From the NCBI RefSeq assembly GCF_030272615.1, contig NC_081415.1, positions 229,978,803 through 230,042,802 on the forward strand: a DNA stretch of 64,000 nucleotides, read 5' to 3'. Origin of the DNA: Cryptomeria japonica (Eukaryota > Streptophyta > Pinopsida > Cupressales > Cupressaceae). Positions 23,336-34,339 of this stretch are shown here, piece after piece (within the stretch, counting starts at the first letter, position 1; each line of letters starts with the position of its first letter). The notes beneath the pieces were generated by a model. That model was given only the letters and a program-made list of their open reading frames with translations. It was not told the origin of the DNA and made no database searches. The translations under genes were made by a program, and so were the position numbers.

Positions 23336-24276
23336 CTAACGAACAACAACAAGAGAAGAATCTCCAGGAGAAGAGCGAAGTTGTGGAGTAGGAGCAATAG
23401 AAGTAAGAGCCTCCACAACATCACAAACATCAACAAAGGCATCATCAACAATAAGGGGCACCGCGTCACGAGAGGAGAAATTATCCTCTAAAGAGGAGTC
23501 AACAGAAGCATATTCAGAAGCATTAATCGTCAAGTGATCTTCAGTAGCATCCTTCCACCAAGTAGCAACACCTCTACGAAGGGAAAGGGAACAATTTGAA
23601 GCTAAGTGACTCATTGAGAAGCATCTTTGACAGCGAAAGGGGAGGCCCTCAAAATCCAACGATTGGGTCCAAGGCCTATCCCCAACCATGAGATCCACAT
23701 CCCTAGGGAGGGGCTGAGAAATGTCAATATCAACTAACAAACGAGCAAAAGTTGAATGACCCATAGAAGTTGTGACATCATCAACTTTCAGAAAACTTCC
23801 AATGGAGTTACCAATGGCCTCAAAGCAAGAAGGCTCCCAGAAATGGAGGGGAAGATTAGGAAGGGGGACCCAAATCAGATGAACAGTAAGAGATTTAGTA
23901 AGGGGGTTGAAAGAAGTTGACCAGGGCTTAAGAGAAAGAGAGCGATCTCCCCAAATCCACAATTTACTCAAAATCAAATCACGATCAAGAGTATAAGTAA
24001 AGGAGACAATGAAAAAACATTTATCACAAGGAAAAAGTTCAATACCATGAGCAACAAGAGGTTTCCAGGAATCACTCACCCAATGATGAAGTTCCGGAAG
24101 AGAAGGCCAAAACCCAGTAAATCTACATACCAAAGCGCAACGTTGGTAGAACTCAACATTTTCCGTAACCTCTAGGCCACAAACCACAACAGGGGAAGTC
24201 TTGGCACAAAGAAGAGGATGAGGACCCTTATGAGCAACAGCTCTAGCGACACGGGCAAAGCTACGTGCAGGAGCAA
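23336..24276 (-). pseudogene. LINE ORF1 with DUF4283-like region and CCHC knuckle
   Basis: About 310 codons stay open from the truncation point at 24276 to 23336. The N-terminal half has the DUF4283 look (GFWPSLPELHHWV, IELFPCDKCFFIVSF, KLWIWGDRSLSLKPW), typical of plant LINE ORF1. It is followed by an intact CX2CX4HX4C knuckle, CQRCFSMSHLASNC, coded at about 23610-23650. These proteins bind the element's RNA. The start is missing because of 5' truncation, so the ATG cannot be set. Confidence 0.85.
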
Positions 24277-24900
24277 GCTTAAATTTATATATTATGTTAT
24301 TTATATAATTATAAAATAATTAATTATTATTATGTTCTAGATTATTTAAGGGTTTGACAATGAGACCTTCACTTCATAAATCAACTTGCTAGGGCACTAC
24401 TTTATTGTAATTATTTATCTATATTAAGATTTTGGGAGAATCTAAATAACATATTATTGATTCAATTACACTATAGGCATCCAAGTACACCTTCCAAGAA
24501 TGTTGGAGACATTTATAACATATATAAGCTTTTGAAGGTTAGCGATAACTTAAACCTAACAAAAAAATGACATAGAGATTTGTGTACATATGAAAGAGAA
24601 TCACAATATAGGCACAATTGCTTTTATGAAATCATCACAAACCAAACAACTTCAAAAAATAAATTTCCATGAAAGTTAATTTGATATATAACACCTCCAC
24701 TATTTTGAAACCCATCTATGTGGTCATAGTAATAAGTATCAATCCCCGCATAAGAATTATGTAGAAAAAACTAACCTTCCTCTCTATGAAGACCCCTAGA
24801 TAAAATAAGATTGATTCCATTACCAAAACACTATGCTCTAGAACAAGCAAAAAGTAAGACCTAACATAACTTCTCAAAAACTTTTGATGTTACAACCAAA
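24277..24900. other. AT-rich DNA, no gene seen
   Basis: No open frame or repeat boundary can be supported apart from the LINE truncation point on its left. Confidence 0.6.
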
Positions 24901-24912
24901 CTTTGATACCAA
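24901..24912 (-). other. Primer-site-like sequence on the minus strand (LTR remnant)
   Basis: On the minus strand this reads TTGGTATCAAAG, the same form as the chromovirus site. If real, the end of a decayed minus-strand LTR should lie just right of 24913. No partner LTR or coding region was found. Confidence 0.4.
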
Positions 24913-24972
24913 CTATAATACCATCCAAAATACACAACCATAAAATTACCATAACACATGAATTATTCAGGG

Positions 24973-25080
24973 TAATCTCCTCCTAAAGACCCTAATACAC
25001 TATCAGGTGTAAGGTGAAGCTAAAAATAAAGAGTTTATTGATATAATCTCCTCCTAAAGACCCTAATACACTATCAAGAT
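24973..25080 (+). repeat. Direct repeat of about 36 bp, 71 bp apart
   Basis: taatctcctcctaaagaccc and the following 16 bases occur at 24973 and again at 25044 with no differences seen. Confidence 0.85.
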
Positions 25081-25714
25081 AACAAGGAACACCTAGCAAG
25101 GAACACCTATGGGGGAGAGACACTACAATAATACCCATTACTCAAGAGAAACTTTTAAAAAAAGGCCTAATACACATGAATTGATTATGTACGTAAAATA
25201 AGGGACATTATTTCCAACATATACATTTAAAAACTATTTTAAAACATCCTTATCACGGGGGCATAGAAGTCCACAAAAACTTACATGTTTTCATTACCAT
25301 TACACTAAAATTTTCGAACTAGTAATCATTCTAGTTTGAAAAGAGCCCTCTTTTATTTATTTTATAATAAGATTTTCTTGCAGCTTTATAAAAGAATGTG
25401 CACGAGAGTATTTTTGTAAGGAAATAATTAAATAGGATAACATAATAAGATGTCAAAAGGTGATGTTACATAAACTATAGTTTATGGTAGTATGGGACCT
25501 TGTATAGGTCAACAGTCGCAATCATATGTATATCACTTATTATTAGTTTATGAGGAGAACTATAGTTTTTTTTGTTTTTTTCTAATAGTTGTTTTTTATA
25601 AACAAAATTATCAATAATAGATTTTTTAAATTAATTTTTATTTTAATGTTTGAGTATCAAAAAATATTTGAAAAAATATTTTAATATTATTCTTAGATCT
25701 TTTCTTTTTTTTTC
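25081..25714. other. Unassigned DNA
   Basis: A short tandem of aaggaacacct occurs at about 25084-25110; otherwise nothing is recognisable. Confidence 0.55.
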
Positions 25715-25775
25715 ATATTGTTTTTGATTGAGTAAGCAAGGAGAGGGCCTTGATCCGTTACATCAGCAGAACATA
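25715..25775 (-). mobile_element. LINE-like 3' tail fragment
   Basis: The minus strand reads ...ggatcaaggccctctccttg then cttactcaatcaaaaac and an A-rich tract. It resembles the other two LINE-type tails here (22868 and 30045), which also end in TTGAT/TTTATCAAAA-like sequence and an A-rich end. No coding sequence remains upstream. Confidence 0.5.
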
Positions 25776-26867
25776 GACAAAAAAAAGATAACAAACAACC
25801 ACCACACAAAAACATAAACTTCCTACAACGTATTCAATCAAAACTTATCTATAGTCCACATCAAAAGTCAAGAGTAACTTATCAAATAAACATCACATAA
25901 ATCATTAAGATCATCAGTCTTATAAAGAGTATCAACTAAATCTAAATAACCACTAAACACAATTTTTCTACATATTGTTAAAAGATAGCAAGACTAAATT
26001 TTGTAACATATTACCTAAAAAAAATTGTTGGTTTGTTTCTATGCAATTTGAATGAAAAGTATCAATTGCTTTAATTTCTTAAAGTTAAACATTAGGATCA
26101 CAATTTAAAGTCTATAAGAACACTTTTTGTACTTATGGGTATACAATAAATTATACTTGAGACATGCTACCAAGTGTTTTTGGGACTTAGGCTTGCATTT
26201 CAACCCTATAAGTAGACATGAAAATGCATAATGGGCATAGGGTGGTGAGCACATAATTCATATGGTAAGGATCAATGCAAGACTTCTGGTGGAGGATTGA
26301 TATGTTCAAAATCAATGGTGTCAATGAAACAATGAAAGTAAAAGTGCAAGCCACTTATTTTTCAATTTAGTTGTAGGGGTTATAGTTTCTTTGATAAATC
26401 ATGTGGACATTTGATAGCTCACAATAAGCATTGGGGCATCTACAATGTAGGATTGAATGGTCATGCACTAAATTTAGTTATTTTTCCTATGATTCGACAA
26501 ATCAACTTTATTTTCCAATAATGAATATGAAGGTCAATATTATAATGCTATTTATAGGGGGCCAACTAGTTGCATTGTCCATGGGCACATAACTCAATTC
26601 AACATGCTCTTTTATTATGTGATTCCATGTGAGAACCAATGCAAATGCCTCAAGCCTATTTAGGTCCTCCATTTTTCATGATCTTTTCTATATTTTTCTT
26701 TTCCTAAATTTGTTACACTTATCTACTAACAAATAAATGTATCACTTTTATAGTTTGTATTTATAGGGTAAAAGACAATAACAAATAAATGTATTTATAC
26801 ACATGTTATTCAGTTTTCATGATTTTTTCTATATTTTTCTCTTCTTTAATAATTATGTGGTTTGTTC
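25776..26867. other. AT-rich DNA, no gene seen
   Basis: No supported feature. Confidence 0.6.
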
Positions 26868-27042
26868 ATGTGATGTCTGAATTTCAGATTAAACAATATA
26901 ATCTAAGTTTTGCTTTGTTTAGGTGGTTCATCTAAAATCACGATAGGATCATCTATTAGTACAATTAGAGATGAGCCACCTAAACAAATCAAAGCTTAGA
27001 GTGTATTGTTTAAATCTAACTAATATCAGATGGTATGTTTAA
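26868..27042. repeat. Foldback (inverted repeat) element
   Basis: The inner arms at about 26892-26937 and 26965-27013 pair over about 46 bases (attaaacaatataatctaag... with ...cttagagtgtattgtttaa) with few mismatches. Weaker pairing extends outward to catgtgatg/cagatggtatg. The loop is about 28 bases. On the right side a short motif ggtatgtttaa(a/g) is duplicated (27031-27070). Confidence 0.75.
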
Positions 27043-27202
27043 ACCCAACCGGTATCACATGGTATGTTTAAGAGAATGTCATAAAGTCTATCCTTCTTAA
27101 CAATTGTCTCTCTTCACGGTTTTTTTGGTTATCCTAGATCATCCTGCAGTGATGTATCTCTCTTGCGGTGAGAAGTGAAATGAAACAAAATAAAAATCTT
27201 TA

Positions 27203-27688
27203 GGGGAAGAGCACCAATAGATAACATAGTTCCAATAATCGTCACCTTATTGTCATGTTGACCCCCCAATAGCCGTCATAGTGAAAACACCATTAATAAA
27301 TTTGTTTTGTACCAATAGCCGATCATTTTTTGTAATTAATTGGCCCATTTGTGCACAACTATTGGAACATTTGTCCCATTTGTGCACCACTATTGGAACA
27401 TTTGTGCACCACTATTGGGACATTTGTCAACAAGTACTAGCGATTTTGAGTTGACGGTTACTGGAACATCTTTAGTTAGGTATCAGGCGACACTTTGAAA
27501 TGTGTACATTTTGACCTTTGTGCACATAATTGATTCCTCAGCGTGCATCGTTACTAACTAGAAGTCAAATAAATAGCTATTAGCAGTTAAGTCGCATACG
27601 AAGGCAACAAAAAAAATAAAATCCGATGTACTGTTTAGGATATGTGGGTGCGCGAAGTTAGCTATGACGACTACTGGTGCTCTTCCCC
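27203..27688. mobile_element. MITE-like element with terminal inverted repeats and TA flanks
   Basis: The left end GGGGAAGAGCACCAATAG and right end CTACTGGTGCTCTTCCCC are inverted copies with one mismatch. TA lies on both sides (27201-27202 and 27689-27690), as in Tc1/mariner-type insertions. It is 486 bp and non-coding. Inside are three copies of a 22-bp unit (27345-27425). The TIR is not the known Stowaway consensus as I recall it, so I leave the family open. Confidence 0.7.
27345..27425 (+). repeat. 22-bp tandem repeat inside the MITE-like element
   Basis: Units of catttgtgca(c/a)cactattgg(a/g)a begin near 27345, 27377 and 27399, with partial catttgtc copies between and after. Confidence 0.8.
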
Positions 27689-27725
27689 TAATACCATCCA
27701 AGAAGCCGAAACAATTGGACACTTC

Positions 27726-28784
27726 AATCACAAACACTAAGCTTTGACTTCTAGACTTAAAAGTGTTAAACACTCAGAGTTGACCGATATTCTTTAGACT
27801 TAATATATTACTTAATGTGTGTGATTTAAGACTGACTATAAAACCCAAAAACTAAATCCCCATAAAAACAAAACACCCAAATTTTATAAAATTTGTAATC
27901 TCCTCTCAAAATCAGATCTTCGACCATATATATTTGATATTTTTCCTTTATAGTATGTTTATAGTATGTTTATAGTATGTTCTTTCCTCATGGTGGCCAT
28001 CTTTCAATTGGTGGAGTCTTCTGGAATCATGATAATCGATATGTCATGTATTTTTTTATGCTTCAACTGTGCGTGTTGTCTTGAATGTATGTGCCTTGTG
28101 GTAGACCTTCATCTTCTTGAGATGACATGTTAGTTGCCTTTTATTATATCCTGAGCTTTCAGTTGATCAAGGCCTTTGTATTTGCATCGTCTAAGTGGAT
28201 TACGTGTATTTGAATTTACTACAAATGTTTGCCTACCCTTTTAAACACAATTCACTCCCACCACGTTACATTACATTTGAACATTATGAGTTGTTGATGT
28301 GTCCTCTCAACATTACTGTTGTGCAGATATGGAATGTTGGCGCTTGATTTGATGTTTGCTATATCAATTCTTCTTTGTGGGTCTGTCTTTATTCTTTATG
28401 TTTCCTTGACGTGGTAACCAGTTTAATGGGTTTCAACATTATTTCATAGTTTTCATATGTTAATGGCTGTTCTTGTTCTTTTATAGTTAGGAAGATTTTG
28501 TGTGCTCCCAAACAAATTTCTGATCCTTTGACAGACTGTTTGATCAACATTGAGCTTGATTTGAAGATGATTTGGCATGGGTTTAAATTTTCCTCTTAGA
28601 TCTATTAGCCGACTATTATATGTTTGTTGTCGGTTGGTTGTTGTGTTTGTTGGTAGAACAGAGAACAGTAGAGAAAGTGCATATGTTGGTCAGTCTTAAA
28701 TCACACATATTAAGTGTAGAGAATGTCAGTCAATTCTGAGTGTTTCACTTTTAAGTCTAGAAGTCAAAGCTTAGTGTGTGTGAT
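27726..28784. repeat. Long inverted repeat (arms about 100 bp, 1.06 kb overall)
   Basis: The left arm 27726-27835 and right arm 28690-28784 are inverted copies, for example ctaagctttgacttctagac against gtctagaagtcaaagcttag. Each arm also starts with aatcacaaacactaag and ends with an inverted version of nearly the same sequence, so the arms are partly self-complementary. The 850-bp interior has no coding region. It could be a non-autonomous Mutator-like or foldback element, but no convincing 9-bp target duplication was found. Confidence 0.75.
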
Positions 28785-30044
28785 TTAAGCTATCCGATAT
28801 AGACCCGTCTTGGTGTTGTATTTGAACGTGCATTATGATCTATTGACTTTATAAGTTTGGTTTCATTGTTAAAGTGTTTCTTTGTTATTGCATCTCATTT
28901 GAGGAATGAATATAAGGTACAATTCTTAATCATCTGAATGTCTCCATGAACATTTTGTCTTAATGATCCTATTAATTACATTTGCTATTTTGAATGTTAT
29001 TTTGAATGTTGTCTTTGACTAGTTTATCAATGAAAAGACTCTAAAACTTATAAACATTTTTTCAGGAATCATATTAAAGATGCATAGGAAATGTACAAGT
29101 TTGTTGATGGATTATTAATATATATTTATATGGTTGCCCTATAATATTATTTGCTTTCAATTTGTACGTATAGAACCTAACTTATATGTATGATTGTGAA
29201 GTGCAGTTCCCTTTGCCATCTTTGATAAAGGTTTACTTTGCTAATGTTATTTGGTTATGAAGTCTTGACTTTACTACCTTTGTAGTATAAAAGTACCTAT
29301 TTATGTACACTTGTTCAACCTATCACATTATTAAAAAAACATCAAATACTAGCATTTAGCAATGGTAGTAGAGTTATTTGATCCTACAATTCATTGTCTT
29401 ATTGTGACAATGTGTTTGTTTATCCCATAAATATTACATTGAAAAATATTAACAGGTGAAGAAGAAGGCAATTTAGTCTCTACATAGTTGGCACATCTAC
29501 TTATAAAGGTGTGGAAACATTATTTCAAGACAAGCTAACATATAAGTGCTTAATAACAATCAAATAAGAGTTTCTTATATATCAGGTCAGGTTTGTCTCA
29601 AGCCCAATTTTATCATTTGATTCTACTCATTATAAGAAATTACCTCAAGGAACACTCCCTTGGTTTAGTAGAACCTAAAGAAAGAGTTACCATCCTTATC
29701 AATTTTTCCATTCATATCATTGTTTAATCATAAGTAATGTCCATCACCTTTGTTGACACACCCTTGGCCCTAAGTGTTGGAGAAATTGTTTATAATTTGT
29801 GGGATTACATGTTTCATCACCAACAAATTAGCACCATAACTAGGAGATTTTTTTTTTTTTTAGTTTTTCACATCCAATAATTTCAAAGTAGTTGTTTGCA
29901 ATTGTGCTCTTTTGTTTGTGTGTTATGTAAGTAGCATGCCATCTTGTACCAGTAAACAAGCAATATCACTAGGGAGTGATTAATCTTTAGTTCATATTTT
30001 AGATCTTCAAAACCACATTCTTTTATCAATACTAACAATTTATT
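28785..30044. other. AT-rich DNA, no gene seen
   Basis: No supported feature; no open frame with recognisable sequence. Confidence 0.6.
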
Positions 30045-30770
30045 TTTGATAAAGCAAAGACAGGTTTAAGGGGACCCGAAACCCCTTACAACAAAAGCCA
30101 AAGATAGAGCATTAAAGCAACTAGACTAATACCATCAACAAAGAAACAGAACAGGTTGCTACAAAAAAAGAAAACACAGACACAACAACCAAAGAGAAGA
30201 ACAACAGAAATCCAACGAGGTGTTGGCGAACGCAACAACAAAAATATACCAAGACCAGTTACATGAAAATATTGAGGCCATTAGTAGCTTCTTTCTCCAA
30301 CATCATCATGGTCTTTGCAACTTCCTTGAGGTTGAGAAGATCTTGAGGCAAAGGGGCCTCCACAACCTTGGTGCTTTGTCTGGTCCTCCTCAAAGTGCGA
30401 GAGATATCCTTGGGGCTGGAAACCCCAACGTCCTTCTCCAGATCCACAAAGTTCTTGTCATTATGCATCTTCTCCAATCTAGCCAGCAATGCCGACATAT
30501 TGGTAGCAGACACTCTCAACATAGCCGCACTGTTCTTCATTATCTTCTTGAGTGCAACCTCAATTTTCTGCATTTTCAGATTAATCTCTTCAAATTTTCA
30601 TCATATCTTTCCTTAAAAATCTCAATAGCCTCCCCATTTTTCTTGAGGCACTCCAACATCATTCTTTTTTTATCTTCCTTCCACAAGGCACACACAAATA
30701 CTAACAATCTGTTGCGTTTAGCATTAGCCTCCCAAAAAATTGCACTAGTGACAAATTAGCACCATTTTGG
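30045..30770 (-). mobile_element. Retroposed fragment with coiled-coil ORF and LINE-like tail
   Basis: On the minus strand an open stretch (about 30760 to 30590) rich in K, E and L is followed after one stop by a second ORF (30573-30259). Then comes a 3' region ending ...ggtttcgggtccccttaaac, ctgtctttgctttatcaaaa and an A-rich end. The protein looks like a helical coiled coil and matches no family I recognise. The tail type suggests mobilisation by a LINE. Confidence 0.5.
30259..30573 (-). pseudogene. Coiled-coil ORF fragment, unknown function
   Basis: The 104-residue frame starts MQKIEVALKKIMKNSAAML and is mostly predicted helix with K/E heptads; a middle part holds SRTLRRTRQSTK. Upstream in another frame is a similar helical stretch (LKKNGEAIEIFKERYDENL), so the ORF was once longer. 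No catalytic motif is visible. It is either part of a non-autonomous LINE or a host transcript fragment copied by a LINE. Confidence 0.4.
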
Positions 30771-31139
30771 GGAAGAGGTGGTCCTAATATTCAATACCCA
30801 TATCACAAAAAGTTGGTGAAACATGTATTTTCTCTTCTAGTGAAGAGTGGAAATTATGATAAATCAAACCTAGCAAAACATCAAATTAAAACTCTAGGAA
30901 TGAGATAAGAAGATAGTCAAGAGATGCTCATGAGTAAGAAGACACATTATCTCATACAAGAAATCAACAAGCTACATGGAAAGCCAAATATGTTGGTAAG
31001 TTTTCTAGACCTTCTCCACAAGAGTATCAAATTGGTACATTTGGTACTAAAAGAGTGTTCATTGATTTGAGAGATCATATTAATATGCATTTAATGACTT
31101 TATTGATAATTTTTTTAGAATACAAAGAAGAACTTGAAG

Positions 31140-31740
31140 GACACACAATATATTAAGAAGGGTTGGGGGTGTGAATCAATATATCCAATTTTTATTATAT
31201 GTTAACATTAATTACTACAAATAACTTCTCCATGCAATAATTAGAAACCACCAAATCTACTTTAGTTAAGTTCCTCATTAATGCAATAATTATAAACCAG
31301 CACATTCAAATAATGAACACCTTATATACGTGGAAACCTAGGATGAGAAAAACCACTATGAGAATAGCTACTTGGATCTATTGTCCAACTCTAGCCTCAT
31401 AAAATAATGAATCACGTACAATGATTTAGTAAGCACCAACCTACCAAAGACACCAATCCCCTTAATGCACTTGTAAGTACCAACCCACTTGAGACACTAA
31501 TCTCATATTCCTAGGTCTAGGCAGCCACTTAGTATTTAAGACCCCGATCTCAACAATATGAATGATATGAATTTAGGACCTTCAACTTCAACATGGAACT
31601 TGCATTTGATCAGAAAAATCTTCAAACAATCTCCTTCATAGCATATGATGTTTTGTTAATGGCACACATGGATTAGGAAACTACACTCAACATCATTCTC
31701 CAATTTGCATGATGTGATAGCGAGAAAGAAGTATTTGGGA
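31140..31740 (-). repeat. Copia-type LTR remnant, minus strand
   Basis: It contains gggggtgtgaatcaa at about 31163-31180 (inverse of the TTCACnCCCC motif near the 3' end of copia LTRs in this window) and tatacgtggaaacctagg at 31325-31342 (inverse of the tttccacgtata motif of the copia A LTR). The order and spacing match an LTR read on the minus strand. Boundaries are approximate. Confidence 0.45.
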
Positions 31741-31744
31741 GTAT

Positions 31745-33100
31745 TGTTGGATGCTCAAGGAACGTCCTTATGTGCTCTGCATGATGTTGGATGATCTATT
31801 TGGTGGTGCATTGTGTCTAATGTTAGTTGTTGAAGGTAATTTCCATGGCTTGTCCAATCGTTGTTGTTATCCTACTTGTGCTATGTCCTTAGGGGTTAGT
31901 GCCAATTTTGGCGATTGTGAGAATTCATACTTGGGTCATAGTTTGGGTTGCGGGGATCCACATCAAGATAATTCACTTGGAAGATATGTTTTGGGCCAAC
32001 TAATTATGGTCTACACATTACCTTGTTGCTGACTTTGGTGGATGCGAGATAGCATGTGTGTGATGTTTGGAACCCCTTTGAAAGATGTAATATGATGTTT
32101 TAGGTCTTCTCTATCTTTTGGATTGAACCAATTCTACCACAATTGTGTTTGGTGACTAACTCAATAAAACTTATTCTTGTTCCCCATTTCAGTTGACTAA
32201 TTTATGTTTTGTGATGAAGAGGATGGTATATATATACAAGATCAAATTAGTGTGTATGTGTGTCATGGGTGTGTGGATCGAAGTTCTTACATGATCATAT
32301 CAATCATAGAGTATGTGATGCAGAGTTGAGGTAGTGTGGTGAAAGTTTTGAAGTTAGTCACTTGAGACAGAGCTTCAAGGGAAACTTCATGCTTGGAAAT
32401 TGTTTGAGGCTATATGTTGAAGGCTTATACATTTTGATTCATTTATTCATGTACCTTTCTTGGAGATAGTGGGTCTCCCTAGCAAGTTCTTTGTATCTTG
32501 CCCTGGGGTAGTACACATCAACCTGCAAGTCCCTCCAGGAGTAGTGAGCTTTCTTTGTAGTGTGCCTAAAACAATATTATAATCTTATTCATATATTGTG
32601 AGTTTACTCCCACCATGGTTTTTGCCTCTTTGAGTTTTTCATGTAAATATAGCTTTCTTTTGTTCATGGTGTTCATTGTTTTATCTTTCATTGTTGCTAA
32701 TAAGATTGAGAATAAGTTGGTATTAACTTGAGGTTCTATTGAGTTTAAGTGATTGATGAACCCTGATTCACCCCCCCTTTCAGGCTTGGGATGTCTTTGA
32801 TAATTGGTATCAAAGTTGAGTTCCTCTAGAAGAAGCTTAACCACTTGAGGAAGGTTTAAGACATGACATAAGATGGATCTTGCAAGATACCCAGGTTTGA
32901 TGGTAGAAACTTCACCTTCAAGAATTTGAGGATGATTCATATTTGAACTCTATGAGGTTTGGAATATGGAAGTTTGTTGTAGATGATTATTCTACTCCAA
33001 ATGAGATCAAGTTACATGAGAACAATGAAAAAGAAAGAAATGCAATCATAAGTGGTTTGGCAGATTTAGAACTTATGAAGGTGATATTGCAAGTCTACTA
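31745..33100 (+). mobile_element. Copia fragment: LTR end, primer site and start of gag
   Basis: The plus strand has the LTR-end motif ctgattcacccccccttt at 32763-32780, then TTGGTATCAAAG at 32804-32815. The next frame holds KIPRFDGRNFTFKNLRM (about 32883-32933), which resembles the N-terminus of copia Gag (K-F-D-G-x-N-F). Gag is broken by a stop soon after and lost at about 33100, where a minus-strand LTR begins. The left LTR boundary is not certain. Confidence 0.6.
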
Positions 33101-33103
33101 AAA

Positions 33104-34330
33104 ATGTCTAGTAGAAACAATAGTATGTTGAACATACTGGAATACTGAGGGGGGGTGAATCAGTATTCCTCAATATACTAAAATTGAAACAAATATTCTG
33201 ATGATCTAAAGCTTAACTTAATCTTAATTATCTTTGAAATGAAAATAGAAAAGAAGTGCACAACATAACTTAGCCACACAAGAGACACCAGATTTTTTAT
33301 ACGTGGAAAACCCAATAAGAGAAAAACCACGGAGAGGGTTAACACTCAAGATAATATAACTATTTATATGGGATTACAAAATAGGCTCACTACCCGGAGA
33401 GATTACTACTTTGATACAACGACTTATTGCCGGAAAGACTGACTGCCAAAAAGAATTGAACTGAGAAAATTGCATCTACACATGCATGGAATTAGTTCCA
33501 GTTAAAGCTTTGGCAATGCACTAACGACTTGTTGCAGATCCGTTTAGGAACCTCTACAAAATGCTTCACTATTTTACTGCATTAATATACTCACACACAA
33601 TCATTAGCTCTCTTACTCTGATGCTTACCACTTTATCCTTTGCTCATGCTTACTATCTCCTTCACAATATATCCTTCTCACACTTTCGTATTCACTCACT
33701 ACATCGATATGTATATATGTATATTACAATCAAGATATCCTACATATATGTGTGTGTGTCAGTTAGAAATATACATTAGGTTGGCCTCAAAATATTTCTT
33801 CAAAGGAACATTTCAATGCTCAAGATAAATTCTACGATCACTAGATCAAAACATCAATTTTCAATGTCTACCAAGCCTGAAATAAACATATCCTCGAAGT
33901 GTCAAAACAACACGCTAACTGAATGTTGTTATCACCAAAGCACAAGGCAGGACACTCAAGGAAAAAAAAAACAAGACAGAGCATAGCTAAGAACCGAAGC
34001 CAATAATCATGATCCAAGTCAATGTTGCAAGATTCAAGATGATACTGGCAAACCATCAAATGAGTATCACCAAAAATCAAAAGAACAAGAGGGAATTGGA
34101 GCACGAGAATTTTCTCATTACTACATACTTCGAACATACAACTAGAGGCTGGAGCACAACATTCGGAGAATGACTTCCAGAGCACAAAATCAAATGACAA
34201 CACTAAATTTCACACACCCAGATACACATATTCTCATATTTGTTAATACATAATTCCAAAGTAATAAAAGAATGCAACATCAATAACAAAATCCATAGTA
34301 ACATACATACCTATCTTCTATTGTCTGCAA
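33104..34330 (-). repeat. Copia-type LTR remnant, minus strand
   Basis: It has ctgagggggggtgaatcag at 33145-33163 (inverse of the copia LTR-end motif) and tatacgtggaaaacccaata at 33299-33318 (inverse of the gttttccacgtata motif of copia A). ORFs at 33561-34203 are shadows in this LTR. No partner LTR is visible; the right boundary is approximate. Confidence 0.5.
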
Positions 34331-34339
34331 CATAACATA

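Larger units (their letters stand above)
22868..24276 (-). mobile_element. LINE derivative with ORF1 and 3' tail but no ORF2
   Basis: On the minus strand it begins abruptly inside ORF1 at about 24276 (5' truncation, as usual for LINEs) and ends in ...GCTCTTTTGATAAAAAA near 22861-22870. Between the end of ORF1 (about 22975) and this tail there is no endonuclease or reverse transcriptase. The 3' end has two tandem copies of about 57 bp containing aacgttaac...ccctttaca (22869-22980). Element type is from established LINE structure; the non-autonomous interpretation is inference. Confidence 0.75.

Noticed and set aside
33561-34203. Frames with hydrophobic stretches resembling membrane proteins
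   Set aside because: They lie inside a minus-strand copia-type LTR remnant and are T-rich by composition.
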